Below are positions 19,222 to 26,598 of a DNA stretch of 64,000 nucleotides, piece by piece. The stretch lies in NCBI RefSeq assembly GCF_019656655.1, contig NZ_BPMV01000001.1, forward strand, positions 2,356,001 through 2,420,000. The letters are read 5' to 3'. A program made the translations under genes and the position numbers. This DNA comes from Tsukamurella sp. TY48 (GTDB lineage: Bacteria > Actinomycetota > Actinomycetes > Mycobacteriales > Mycobacteriaceae). The stretch's first letter is position 1, and every line of letters begins with the position of its first letter. The notes beneath the pieces are model-generated. The model was not told the origin of the DNA. It made no database searches and saw only the letters and a program-made list of their open reading frames with translations.

Positions 19222-20438
19222 GTGCGCACCCGCAGCGAGATGGGCCGGCGCACGTAGTTGCCCGGCGCCCAGGTGAGGGATTCGGCATCGACCTCGAGGT
19301 CGGGGACGCGGGTCAGCAGCTCGTGCAGTGCCACCCGTGACTGCATGCGTGCCGCGGCGGCGCCCAGACAGTGGTGATTGCCCTGCGCGAAGGTGAGGAT
19401 CTCGCGCGGCCGGCGGGTCACGTCGAGCTCCTCGGAGCGCGGGCCGAAGACCCGCTCGTCCCGGTTCGCGCTCGCGTACAGCAGGAGGGTCTTGCGCCCG
19501 GCGGGGATTCTCACGCCCTCGATCGTGACATCCCGGGTCGGCGTGCGGGCGAGCCCCTGGACGGGCGAGGTGAGCCGGAGGAACTCCTCGACCGCGTCCG
19601 GGATCAGGGCCGGATCGCCGGCGAGCAGTCGCCACTGATCGCGGTGGCGCGAGAGCATCTCGACGGCGCCACCGAGCATGCCGGTGGTGGTGTCGTTGCC
19701 GCCGGTCACCATCGTGAAGGCGAAGCCGAGGATGGACAGCAGTCCGCTCACGTCACCGTCGGCCCCGTATCCGGCCTCGACCAGGTGGCTGATGGTGTCG
19801 TCGCCGGGCTCGCGGCGACGGCGCTCCACCAGCTCGCCGAAGTAGCCCATGAGCTCGCCGATCGCGGTGGCCACCTCCGGCCCCATGGCGGCGATGTCGG
19901 TACCCGCCTCGGCGGCGGCGCCGACGATGCGTTCGGTCCAGTCGTCGAACCGCGCCCGGTCCTCCTCGGGCACACCGAGGTAGTGCGCCACGACCATGCT
20001 GGGGAGCGGTTTGAACAGTGTCGCGACGATGTCGCCGCCGCCCTCGGCGCGGAGCCGCTCGATGCGTTCCACCACGAAGTCGCGGACCGCGGGTTCGACG
20101 GCGGTCACCTGGCGCGGAGTGAATCCTCGTGAGACCAGGCGTCGGAACTCGGTGTGCTGCGGCGGGTCCTGCATCACCATCGGCGGATTGTCCTGCAGGC
20201 CGGTGCGTTCCAATTCTCCGTACACCGTGGTGAGTCCGGATGCCGAGGAGAAGGTGGCGCTGTCGCGCAGCGCCGCCAGGACATCGGCGTGGCGGGCGAG
20301 CACGTAGTAGTCGCCGTCCTCGCCGGTGTCGACGTGGTGCACCGGCTCGTGCTCGCGAAGTGAGCGGTACATCGGCCACGGATCGGCCCAGGTCGCGCCG
20401 GACCGAGGGGTGTAGCGATGAGACATTGAAGCCATCAT
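19218..20438 (-). CDS. Cytochrome P450 (P450-1 of the isocyanide cluster)
   Basis: 406 residues, soluble class I bacterial P450. The I-helix has GGNDTTT (about 243-249) with the acid/Thr pair for oxygen activation, the K-helix ExxR reads EEFLR (about 285), and the heme loop FAQGNHHCLG places the Cys ligand at 357. All catalytic landmarks are normal, so it should be an active monooxygenase. Two ATGs open the gene. It lies 23 bp after the isocyanide synthase, with a TTGACA-N17-AACAAT promoter of its own, and overlaps the TetR start. It probably tailors the isonitrile made by the neighbour. Confidence 0.9.
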   Translation of the reverse strand: MMASMSHRYTPRSGATWADPWPMYRSLREHEPVHHVDTGEDGDYYVLARHADVLAALRDSATFSSASGLTTVYGELERTGLQDNPPMVMQDPPQHTEFRRLVSRGFTPRQVTAVEPAVRDFVVERIERLRAEGGGDIVATLFKPLPSMVVAHYLGVPEEDRARFDDWTERIVGAAAEAGTDIAAMGPEVATAIGELMGYFGELVERRRREPGDDTISHLVEAGYGADGDVSGLLSILGFAFTMVTGGNDTTTGMLGGAVEMLSRHRDQWRLLAGDPALIPDAVEEFLRLTSPVQGLARTPTRDVTIEGVRIPAGRKTLLLYASANRDERVFGPRSEELDVTRRPREILTFAQGNHHCLGAAAARMQSRVALHELLTRVPDLEVDAESLTWAPGNYVRRPISLRVRT

Positions 20439-20443
20439 GTCTC
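20420..20443. promoter_or_regulatory. Inverted repeat over the P450-1 start codon (candidate TetR operator)
   Basis: Seven-base arms GAGACAT (20420-20426) and ATGTCTC (20437-20443) are perfect inverses separated by 10 bp. They cover the P450-1 start codon and lie just downstream of its -10 element, a good place for repressor binding. The link to the TetR encoded one gene downstream is inference. Confidence 0.45.
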
Positions 20444-20444
20444 G

Positions 20445-20473
20445 ATTGTTGGGCGATCAAGTCAGATTGTCAA
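20445..20473 (-). promoter_or_regulatory. Housekeeping-type promoter for P450-1
   Basis: On the minus strand TTGACA (20473-20468) and AACAAT (20450-20445) are separated by 17 bp. The -10 ends 6 nt before the ATG, so the message would be leaderless. The -35 overlaps the last codons of the isocyanide synthase gene. Confidence 0.55.
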
Positions 20474-21376
20474 TGGTTCGACGTAGTGGCTGATGCGGCC
20501 CCGGGCCACCACGGGCTGGAAGCGTCGTCGTGCTTCGCGGTGCGGTACCAGGGCCGGGCGGCCGTCCCGCCGATACACCAGGACTGAGTGCCAGGGCGTG
20601 GCCCAGGCCCCGTCGGCGGCGTCGATCAGCCGGATGCCGAACTTCTCCGACCCCGGCGCCTGCGGATGGATCGACAGGCGGACCGCCTCGGGTTTGACGT
20701 GCGCCAGCAGATCGCCCCATGCGCGACTGAGGCGGAGCAGCTCGTACGCCCTGCGCTTCGCCGCGCGTTGCAGCTGAGATTTCGAGCCGGACCATTCGGC
20801 GGTGTCACCCACCATGAACCGGGTCATCCCCTGCAGCATCCGCGCGGTCTGCGGTTCGGCGAGCACTGCGCGACGCACCTCCTCGCGGGTCGGCGCCCAC
20901 TCCCGGTCCAGGCGGTCGCGCTTGGTGGCGAAAGCCTCGGTCTCCCAGATGGAGTCGAGACCGAAGGTGCTCACGTGAGACAGGCCCTCCGCGGTGATCA
21001 TCTCGCGCAGTGCGGCGTTGTACGCGGTCACCACCGTGTCGGGCACGCCGATCACATCGGTGAAGACGTGTCCGTCGGAGCAGACCACGATGCGGGCGCC
21101 GGGTGGATGGATCCGAGTGATCTGTCCGGCCCACGCGTCGAGGTTGCGCAGGGCGAGCCGTTCCCCCTCGTCCGGCAGATGGCCCGCCACCTTGTCGGGA
21201 TTGGGCGACTTGCACGGGAAGGCGGGCAGCACGAACTCGATCGGTGCCTGCGCCGCGATGCGCTCGCGGATCGCCGCCAGTTGGACGGGCCAGTCGGCGG
21301 CCCGGTCGCCGCCGTCGCCCGCCACCCGGCGCCACGGGAGCAGGACTCGCAGGACGTCCTCGGCTCGATCGCTCAC
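20462..21376 (-). CDS. Isocyanide synthase, PvcA/IsnA/DIT1 family
   Basis: 304 residues. Family landmarks are clear: LPAFPCKSPNPDKVAGHLPD (about 50-69), CSDGHVFTDVIGVPD (about 99-113), VRLSIHPQ (about 232-239) and KFGIRLI with TPWHSVLVY (about 245-268). Characterised members turn the amino group of L-Tyr or L-Trp into an isonitrile with carbon from ribulose 5-phosphate; the yeast relative Dit1 makes N-formyl-tyrosine. The GTG at 21376 overlaps the P450-2 stop (GTGA), so the two are co-translated. No IsnB-type Fe/2-oxoglutarate oxygenase is present; P450s occupy that place. Substrate (Tyr or Trp) is unknown. Confidence 0.9.
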   Translation of the reverse strand: MSDRAEDVLRVLLPWRRVAGDGGDRAADWPVQLAAIRERIAAQAPIEFVLPAFPCKSPNPDKVAGHLPDEGERLALRNLDAWAGQITRIHPPGARIVVCSDGHVFTDVIGVPDTVVTAYNAALREMITAEGLSHVSTFGLDSIWETEAFATKRDRLDREWAPTREEVRRAVLAEPQTARMLQGMTRFMVGDTAEWSGSKSQLQRAAKRRAYELLRLSRAWGDLLAHVKPEAVRLSIHPQAPGSEKFGIRLIDAADGAWATPWHSVLVYRRDGRPALVPHREARRRFQPVVARGRISHYVEPLTI

Positions 21377-22614
21377 GCGCGCACACCGTCGTAGGTGACC
21401 GGGAGGCTGCGGATCCCGCGCGCCAGCGGCGCATGGAAGTACTCCAGATCGTCGACGGTGCACGCCAAGCGGAGCCCGTCGAGCCGGGACACCAGCGCGG
21501 TCAGCGCCTCCTGCAGTTCGATCCGTGCGAGCGCCGCCGCCGGACAGTAGTGCGCGCCGTGCCCGAAGGCCAGGTGCGGGTTGGGGGAGCGCTGCAGGTC
21601 CACCGCGTGCGGGCAGGCGAACCGTGCCGGATCGCGGTTGGCGGCCATGAGCGAGACGATCACCGAATCACCGGCGGGCACCGTGTGCCCGCCGTACTCG
21701 GTGTCCCGATCGAAGAACCGCCAGGTGGTCAGGACGAAGGCGCTCTCGCGGCGCAGCAGCTCCTCGACCGCGGTCGCGATCCGATCCGGATGCGCGCGCA
21801 GATCGGCCAACTGATCGGGATGCTGCAGCAGCGCGAGCACCGAGAGCGCGAGCTGATTGGTCACCGGGTCCTGTCCGGCCGCGAGCAGCTGGAAGATCAT
21901 CGACCGCAGTTCGTCGCGGTCGATCTCGCCGGACTGCTCGGCCGCCACCAACCGGGCGAGCAGACACTCGGGATCGCCGCCGCCGTCGGCGAAATGGTCC
22001 ATCACATCGGCGATGAAACCCTCCAGCCCGCGGAGCAGCTCCTCGTACCGGGGACGGCGAGGATCGTCGGGTCCCACCGGTGCCACCACCCCGCCCCAGG
22101 CCGGGTCGAACCGGTCCACGTGGTGGGGCGGCAGGCCGATCGCATCGGCGAGCGCCAGGAGGGGGAGCTTCGCGGCGAACCGTGCGACCAGGTCGACGGT
22201 GCCGGACGCGGGGAGGCCGTCGATCAGTGCGCGCACGTGCCGCGCGATCGACGGTCGCTGCTGTTCGGACCGCCGGGCGGTGAACGCCCCCGTGACCAGT
22301 GCGCGCATCACGGTGTGCCGCGGCGGATCCTGATGCAACAGGTGCGCCTGCAGCCGGCTGTGCTGCGGTTCCGCCATGACCGACGCCCGGGCCCGCCAGT
22401 TCGCGTTGCCCCGCGAATGGTCCTTGCCCAGACGCTCGTCGGTCAGTGCCGCGACGGCCGCGTCGTATCCGGTGACCAGCCAGGCGTGCACCGCCGGGAA
22501 GTCGACGGGGTGCACCGGTCCCGCGGCGGTGAGCTCGTCGAAGACGGTGTGCGGGGCGCGGTAGTAGGCGTCACCGTGAAGTGGGACGCGCGGGGGCGTG
22601 ACGGAGGGGCGCAT
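21373..22614 (-). CDS. Cytochrome P450 with unusual I-helix (P450-2)
   Basis: 413 residues. K-helix EELLR (about 290) and the heme loop FGHGAHYCPA put the Cys ligand at 357, but Ala replaces the usual Gly two residues after it, and the I-helix reads AGQDPVTN instead of AGxDTT, so the conserved Thr is displaced. Such P450s often do atypical chemistry such as coupling or rearrangement. The ATG at 22614 has no ribosome site; an ECF-type promoter places the transcript start at or next to it (leaderless). It overlaps the isocyanide synthase start by 4 nt. Confidence 0.88.
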   Translation of the reverse strand: MRPSVTPPRVPLHGDAYYRAPHTVFDELTAAGPVHPVDFPAVHAWLVTGYDAAVAALTDERLGKDHSRGNANWRARASVMAEPQHSRLQAHLLHQDPPRHTVMRALVTGAFTARRSEQQRPSIARHVRALIDGLPASGTVDLVARFAAKLPLLALADAIGLPPHHVDRFDPAWGGVVAPVGPDDPRRPRYEELLRGLEGFIADVMDHFADGGGDPECLLARLVAAEQSGEIDRDELRSMIFQLLAAGQDPVTNQLALSVLALLQHPDQLADLRAHPDRIATAVEELLRRESAFVLTTWRFFDRDTEYGGHTVPAGDSVIVSLMAANRDPARFACPHAVDLQRSPNPHLAFGHGAHYCPAAALARIELQEALTALVSRLDGLRLACTVDDLEYFHAPLARGIRSLPVTYDGVRA

Positions 22615-22623
22615 GTAAGAGGA

Positions 22624-22650
22624 GTCGGATGCGGGCGGCGGGAAGTTCCC
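22624..22650 (-). promoter_or_regulatory. ECF (SigC-type) promoter for P450-2 and isocyanide synthase
   Basis: Minus strand: GGGAAC (22650-22645), 17-bp spacer, CGAC (22627-22624), then 9 nt to the ATG of P450-2. The same GGGAAC-N17-CGAC arrangement precedes the cysteine-rich gene next to sigC at 26211-26237. It overlaps the end of the ATPase gene region, so it would allow separate induction of the biosynthetic genes. Confidence 0.6.
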
Positions 22651-22655
22651 GGCGA

Positions 22656-23447
22656 TCAGGCCTCGGGTCGCGCGTCGTCCCCGAGGTAGTCGACCGCCAC
22701 GAGGAGACGGCCGGTGTTCGGATGGCGGATCACCTCGCCGCGCACCCCGAAGACGTCGGCGAGCAGGTCCCGTGTCAACACCTCGGCGGGGGTGCCGCCG
22801 GCCACGATCCGGCCCTCGGAGAGCACGTGCAGCCGATCGCACACGGCCGCGGCCGCGTTGAGGTCGTGCACTGTGATCAGCGTGGTCGTGGCCCGGCGCG
22901 TGAGCAGCGTCAGCAGCTGGGCCTGGTGCGCGAGATCGAGGTGATTGGTCGGCTCGTCGAGCACCAGGACCCGGCCGTCCTGCGCGAAACACCGTGCCAG
23001 CAGGGCCCGCTGCCGCTCGCCGCCCGACAGCGACGCGAAACTGCGATGCGCGAGCGGGAGCAGTGCGGCATCGGCGAGAGCGGTGTCGATGCGGTCGCGG
23101 TCCTCGGCGGATTCGCGGCCGAACCTGCCCTGATGTGGAATCCGGCCCAGCGCCACCACATCGCGCACCGTCAGATCGAACTCGGAGCCCCGTTCCTGCG
23201 GCATCGCCGCGATCCGACGCGCGGTCTCGCCCGGCGAGAGCGCGCGCAGGTCCTCGTCGCCGATCAACACCGAACCCGCCGACGGCTTCAGATGCCGGTA
23301 GACGGTGCGCAGCAGGGTCGATTTACCGCTGCCGTTCGGGCCGATCACCCCGGTGATCTCACCGGGCCGCGCGAGCACGGAGACGCCGCCGAGGATGGTC
23401 GCGCCGTCCAGGGTGACCGCGACCTCGCGGACCGTGATGCCACTCAT
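22656..23447 (-). CDS. Fec/FhuC-type metallophore ABC transporter ATPase
   Basis: 263 residues. Walker A GPNGSGKST (about 35-43), Q-loop MPQERGS, signature LSGGERQR (about 140) and Walker B VLVLDEPTNHLD are all intact. It belongs to the FhuC/FepC group that powers uptake of metal chelates, heme or cobalamin. The ATG overlaps the permease stop (ATGA). Third gene of the importer lying between sigC and the P450/isocyanide genes. Confidence 0.92.
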   Translation of the reverse strand: MSGITVREVAVTLDGATILGGVSVLARPGEITGVIGPNGSGKSTLLRTVYRHLKPSAGSVLIGDEDLRALSPGETARRIAAMPQERGSEFDLTVRDVVALGRIPHQGRFGRESAEDRDRIDTALADAALLPLAHRSFASLSGGERQRALLARCFAQDGRVLVLDEPTNHLDLAHQAQLLTLLTRRATTTLITVHDLNAAAAVCDRLHVLSEGRIVAGGTPAEVLTRDLLADVFGVRGEVIRHPNTGRLLVAVDYLGDDARPEA

Positions 23448-24490
23448 GCGATCCGCCGCTGCGACCGCGACACGAGGTACAGCAGGACCGGCGCACCGAT
23501 CAGCGCCGAGACCACGTTGACCGGTAGTTCCTGGTCGATCACGCGGGTCGCGAGCCGGCACAGCAGGTCGACCGCGCACAGCAGGACCGCACCGCACAAT
23601 GCCGCCGCCGGGATCACGCGGCGGTGATCGGCGCCCACCAGGAATCGGGCGATGTGCGGAATCACCAGGCCGACGAAGCCGATCGCGCCCGAGAAGGCCA
23701 CCATCACCCCGGTCATCAGGCTGGTGAGCACGAAGACCGCGGTGCGGACCCGGCCGGCGCGGATGCCGAGCCCGTGGGCCGTCTCATCGCCCATCGCGAG
23801 CGCGTTGAGCGGCCGGGCCAGGCCGAACAGCACGACGCAGCCGAGCAGCACCGTGGCACCGACGATCGGGACAGCCGGGCCGATGGCGCCGGCGAGGCTG
23901 CCCATCAGCCAGTGCAGGATGCCCTGCGTCTGATTGATGTCCTTCGACTGCAGCACCAGGAAACTGGTGAACGAGGAGAGGATCTGTCCGATCGCGACCC
24001 CGGCGAGCACGAGTCGCAGCGGAGCCACGCCCGGTCCGCGCGCGCCCACCAGCCACACCGCGGCGAAGGCCAGCAAGGCGCCGGCGAAGGCCGCCGCGGG
24101 GAGCGAGAACATCGGGGGGAGGAGCGATCCCGCCACGCCGCCGCCGGTCACCAGCGCCGCGACCGCGCCGAGCGAGGCGCCGGAGGAGATGCCGAGCAGG
24201 TACGGATCGGCCAGCGGATTGCGCACGATGGCCTGCACGGCGACGCCCACCACGCCGAGCCCCGCACCGATCAGCGCCGCGAGCACGGGCCGGGGGAAGC
24301 GCACCCGCCACACGATGATCTCGGTGCTGCCCTCGACCATCGGGCGGCCGGTCAGCTGGTGCAGCAGTATCCGCCAGACATCGCCGAGCGCGATATCCGT
24401 GGAGCCGTAGCTGACGCCGAGCGCGATCAGCAGGACGAGCAGCGGTACGCCGACCGCCCACAGTGCCGGAAGGCGCACCGAGCGGATCAT
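23444..24490 (-). CDS. FecCD/BtuC-type metallophore permease
   Basis: 348 residues with about nine to ten membrane segments. FecCD landmarks include RFPRPVLAALIGAGLGVVGV, QAIVRNPLADPYLLGISSGA (about 85-105) and the C-terminal GLVIPHIARFLVGADHR. A single permease gene suggests a homodimer, as in BtuC. The ATG overlaps the stop of the binding-protein gene (ATGA). Confidence 0.92.
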   Translation of the reverse strand: MIRSVRLPALWAVGVPLLVLLIALGVSYGSTDIALGDVWRILLHQLTGRPMVEGSTEIIVWRVRFPRPVLAALIGAGLGVVGVAVQAIVRNPLADPYLLGISSGASLGAVAALVTGGGVAGSLLPPMFSLPAAAFAGALLAFAAVWLVGARGPGVAPLRLVLAGVAIGQILSSFTSFLVLQSKDINQTQGILHWLMGSLAGAIGPAVPIVGATVLLGCVVLFGLARPLNALAMGDETAHGLGIRAGRVRTAVFVLTSLMTGVMVAFSGAIGFVGLVIPHIARFLVGADHRRVIPAAALCGAVLLCAVDLLCRLATRVIDQELPVNVVSALIGAPVLLYLVSRSQRRIA

Positions 24491-25500
24491 CGAATTCCGT
24501 TGAGTGCGTTCGCCAGAGTGGTGACCATCGTGGCGTTCTCGACGCCGGGCAGCGACATGTCCTCGGCGAAGGCGCGCACGATCCGGTTCTCGCGCACCGC
24601 GGTCAGGCCGGCGGTCCGCGGATCGGCGCGCAGCTTCGCCACCGCGGCCTCGTACGCGGCGTCGACCTTGGCATCGGAGTCCTGCCGGGTCACGGCGAGC
24701 ACGATCAGGTCGGGGGAGGTGGCCACCACTGTTTCCCACGGGGCGGCGAACTGCGCCTTATCGGTCCGATCGAAGACGTTCCGGCCGCCCGCCAGCGCGA
24801 TGACGGCGTTGGCGATCTGTCGGTTGCCCACGCTGGTGGCCTGCGCATCGTCGCGGCCCGGGGTGAGGTACAGCACCGACGGACGGTGGTTGGGGGCCTT
24901 CGGCGCACCGTCGACCGCGGCCTGCATCCGCTCGATCAGCCGGTCGCCGTCGCCGCGCCGGTCCACGAGGGCGGCGAGCGAGCGGATGTCCTGTTCGACC
25001 TCGCCGAGATCGGTGACCGGCTTGTTCTGCGTTGCGGCACAGGCCGACGAACGCAGCACGATCCGCTGCATCTTGGCCGCGGCGAAGTCCGCCGCGGACG
25101 GTCCGGGCACCCCCATCATGACCATGCCGTCGTACGGGTCGACGTACACCTGCGCACCGGAGGTGAGGAGCTTCTCCTTATCGGCGGCGCGGGCGCCGAG
25201 TGAGGGGACGCGCGTGGCCTCCTCGCGGACATCGGCCGGCAGGGTCTTCGCGCCGTCGGACCACGCGGTCCCGACCACCTTGTTCCCGGCCCCGAGGCGG
25301 AGCAGGAGCTCCAGTGCCGCAGTGTTTCCGGTCGCGATCGCATCCGGGGTGCGGTCGACCTTCACGGTGCTCCCGTCGCACAGCGTGAAGTCGGCGCCCT
25401 GTGCCGCAGGCGACGGTGCCGATTCGACCGGGGAGCAGCCGGCGATCGCCGATCCCGCTGCCAGCGCGACGATCAGACTCCGGACGGGAACGGACGGCAT
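24487..25500 (-). CDS. FecB-type metallophore-binding lipoprotein
   Basis: 337 residues. The signal peptide ends in a lipobox (IAGC, Cys near 21), so the protein is membrane-anchored outside. Two periplasmic-binding-protein lobes follow: TGNTAALELLLRLGAGNKVVGTA (about 55-78) and SPDLIVLAVTRQD (about 250) with VENATMVTTLANALNG near the end. The ATG at 25500 has GAGGAG 5 nt upstream; an upstream frame to 25527 is unlikely. It lies 13 bp after sigC, so the importer is probably transcribed with it. Ligand unknown; context suggests the product of the isocyanide genes. Confidence 0.88.
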   Translation of the reverse strand: MPSVPVRSLIVALAAGSAIAGCSPVESAPSPAAQGADFTLCDGSTVKVDRTPDAIATGNTAALELLLRLGAGNKVVGTAWSDGAKTLPADVREEATRVPSLGARAADKEKLLTSGAQVYVDPYDGMVMMGVPGPSAADFAAAKMQRIVLRSSACAATQNKPVTDLGEVEQDIRSLAALVDRRGDGDRLIERMQAAVDGAPKAPNHRPSVLYLTPGRDDAQATSVGNRQIANAVIALAGGRNVFDRTDKAQFAAPWETVVATSPDLIVLAVTRQDSDAKVDAAYEAAVAKLRADPRTAGLTAVRENRIVRAFAEDMSLPGVENATMVTTLANALNGIR

Positions 25501-25513
25501 GGCTTCTCCTCGA

Positions 25514-26104
25514 TCATCCGGCCGCACGCGCTGTGCGGACCGAGTCCGCGGCCTCGCCGTGGACGAGTGCGTGCAGGTCGGCCCGGGCGCGCGCGACCCG
25601 CGAGCGGATGGTGCCCACCGCGCAGCCCACGATCTCGGCGGCCTCGGCGTAGCTGAACCCGATCACCTGGGTCAGCACCAGCGCCTCACGCCGGTCGGCG
25701 TCGATGCGGTCGAGCAGATCGCGCAGCTCGACGCGGGCGTGCTCGGGCACATCGCGTCGGGGTGCGCCGTCGGTGAGGCCGTCGAGGTCGGAACCGTCGC
25801 CCACCGCCAGGCTGGGACGGGCGCAGCGGTGCCGGATCGCGTCGACCACCACATGTCGGGCGATGCTCGCGAGCCAGGTCCGCGCCGACGAGCGGCCCTC
25901 GAACCGGTGCAGCGCGCCGAACGCGCGCAGGTAGGTCTCCTGCACCAGATCGTCGGCCTCCGCCGCACCGGCGACGAGCACGATGAATCGCCGCACATCG
26001 TGTTGAGTGAGCGCGACGAAGTCGGCGAGGGCGGCACCGTCGCCCCGACCGGCGCGCAGGGCAGCGCCGGTCGCGGCGCTCACCTCGGCTTCGTCGTTCG
26101 GCAT
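25514..26104 (-). CDS. sigC: ECF sigma factor, SigC-like
   Basis: 196 residues. Region 2 (about 22-90: DDLVQETYLRAFGALHRF, RSSARTWLASIARHVV) and region 4 (about 135-178: REALVLTQVIGFSYAEAAEIVG, VGTIRSRVARARADL) are strikingly like M. tuberculosis SigC, including the opening TQHDVRRFI element. SigC in M. tuberculosis has been linked to copper acquisition genes, including the nrp isonitrile cluster. Here it heads a metallophore importer and isocyanide biosynthesis genes. Start ATG 26104; a promoter like its own targets lies upstream (26183-26210), suggesting autoregulation. Confidence 0.87.
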   Translation of the reverse strand: MPNDEAEVSAATGAALRAGRGDGAALADFVALTQHDVRRFIVLVAGAAEADDLVQETYLRAFGALHRFEGRSSARTWLASIARHVVVDAIRHRCARPSLAVGDGSDLDGLTDGAPRRDVPEHARVELRDLLDRIDADRREALVLTQVIGFSYAEAAEIVGCAVGTIRSRVARARADLHALVHGEAADSVRTARAAG

Positions 26105-26182
26105 AGGGGCATTGAACGTGATCTCGCGAACCGGTCATACCCGCTGAGGGTATGGTCGCCCGAATGCTTCTGTGACGGAATC

Positions 26183-26210
26183 ATCGCAGGTGAGAATGGT
26201 TCCGATTCCC
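26183..26210 (-). promoter_or_regulatory. Candidate SigC autoregulatory promoter
   Basis: Minus strand: GGGAAT (26210-26205), 18-bp spacer, CGAT (26186-26183). This fits the published SigC pattern SSSAAT-N16-20-CGT-like only partly (CGAT for CGT). Its -35 abuts the -35 of the divergent promoter at CCCGGG. Confidence 0.4.
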
Positions 26211-26237
26211 GGGAACCATCCCGCCTTCCGAGACGAC
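26211..26237 (+). promoter_or_regulatory. ECF (SigC-type) promoter for the cysteine-rich gene
   Basis: GGGAAC (26211-26216), 17-bp spacer, CGAC (26234-26237), about 47 nt before the ATG. The elements are identical to those upstream of P450-2 (22624-22650). The arms TGGTTCC (26197-26203) and GGAACCA (26212-26218) also form an inverted repeat in the divergent region. Confidence 0.55.
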
Positions 26238-26284
26238 TAATACCGTAGGGCAGGGTGTGGGTCCGGAGCGCAGAGGAGGGTGCG

Positions 26285-26584
26285 ATGCACTGCGAGTCGT
26301 GGCGCGGAGCCCTGTCCGCGGAGCTCGACGGTGAGCTCGGTCCCGCCGAGCGGGCCGCCCTGGTGCGGCACCTCGGCGAGTGCGCCGCGTGTGCCGCGTG
26401 GTTGGAGCAGGGCCGCCGCATCGGCCGCCGCCTCGCCTTGCGCCCGGTGGAGAGCGCCCCCGACCTGCACGCGCGGCTGCTGCCGCTGGTCGATCTGCGC
26501 ACCATCTGCGGCTGCGGCGACACCTGCCGCTGCGAGCCCGAGTGCACCTGCGGCGACCTCTGCGCCTGCCGTTCGACGCACTGA
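26285..26584 (+). CDS. zf-HC2 protein with metallothionein-like CxC repeat tail
   Basis: 99 residues behind an excellent ribosome site (GAGGAGGG). Residues 2-45 form a zf-HC2/anti-sigma-like motif: Cys3 and H29-x3-C33-x2-C36 with GELGPAERAALVRHL. The C-terminal 25 residues hold eight Cys in four perfectly spaced CxC hexads (75/77, 81/83, 87/89, 93/95: CGCGDT, CRCEPE, CTCGDL, CACRST), as in copper metallothioneins. No membrane segment. Divergent from sigC, so it may be a cytoplasmic anti-sigma factor that senses or stores Cu(I), releasing or binding SigC according to metal status. That role is inference. Confidence 0.82.
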   Translation: MHCESWRGALSAELDGELGPAERAALVRHLGECAACAAWLEQGRRIGRRLALRPVESAPDLHARLLPLVDLRTICGCGDTCRCEPECTCGDLCACRSTH

Positions 26585-26598
26585 GGCCGCCGCCGCGA

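Noticed and set aside
18161-26104. Reading the cluster as an iron siderophore locus
   Set aside because: No NRPS-independent or catechol/hydroxamate siderophore genes and no IdeR-like box were seen here; the isocyanide synthase and SigC-like factor point to copper. Iron or another metal is not excluded.
23624-26248. 874-residue plus-strand frame opposite the metallophore importer
   Set aside because: Mirrors the ABC transporter and sigC genes, with no recognisable fold and no ribosome site.
26285-26584. Reading the Cys-rich gene as a simple metallothionein like MymT
   Set aside because: The N-terminal half is a clear zf-HC2 motif, and the protein is divergent from an ECF sigma factor, so a regulator with a metal tail is more likely.
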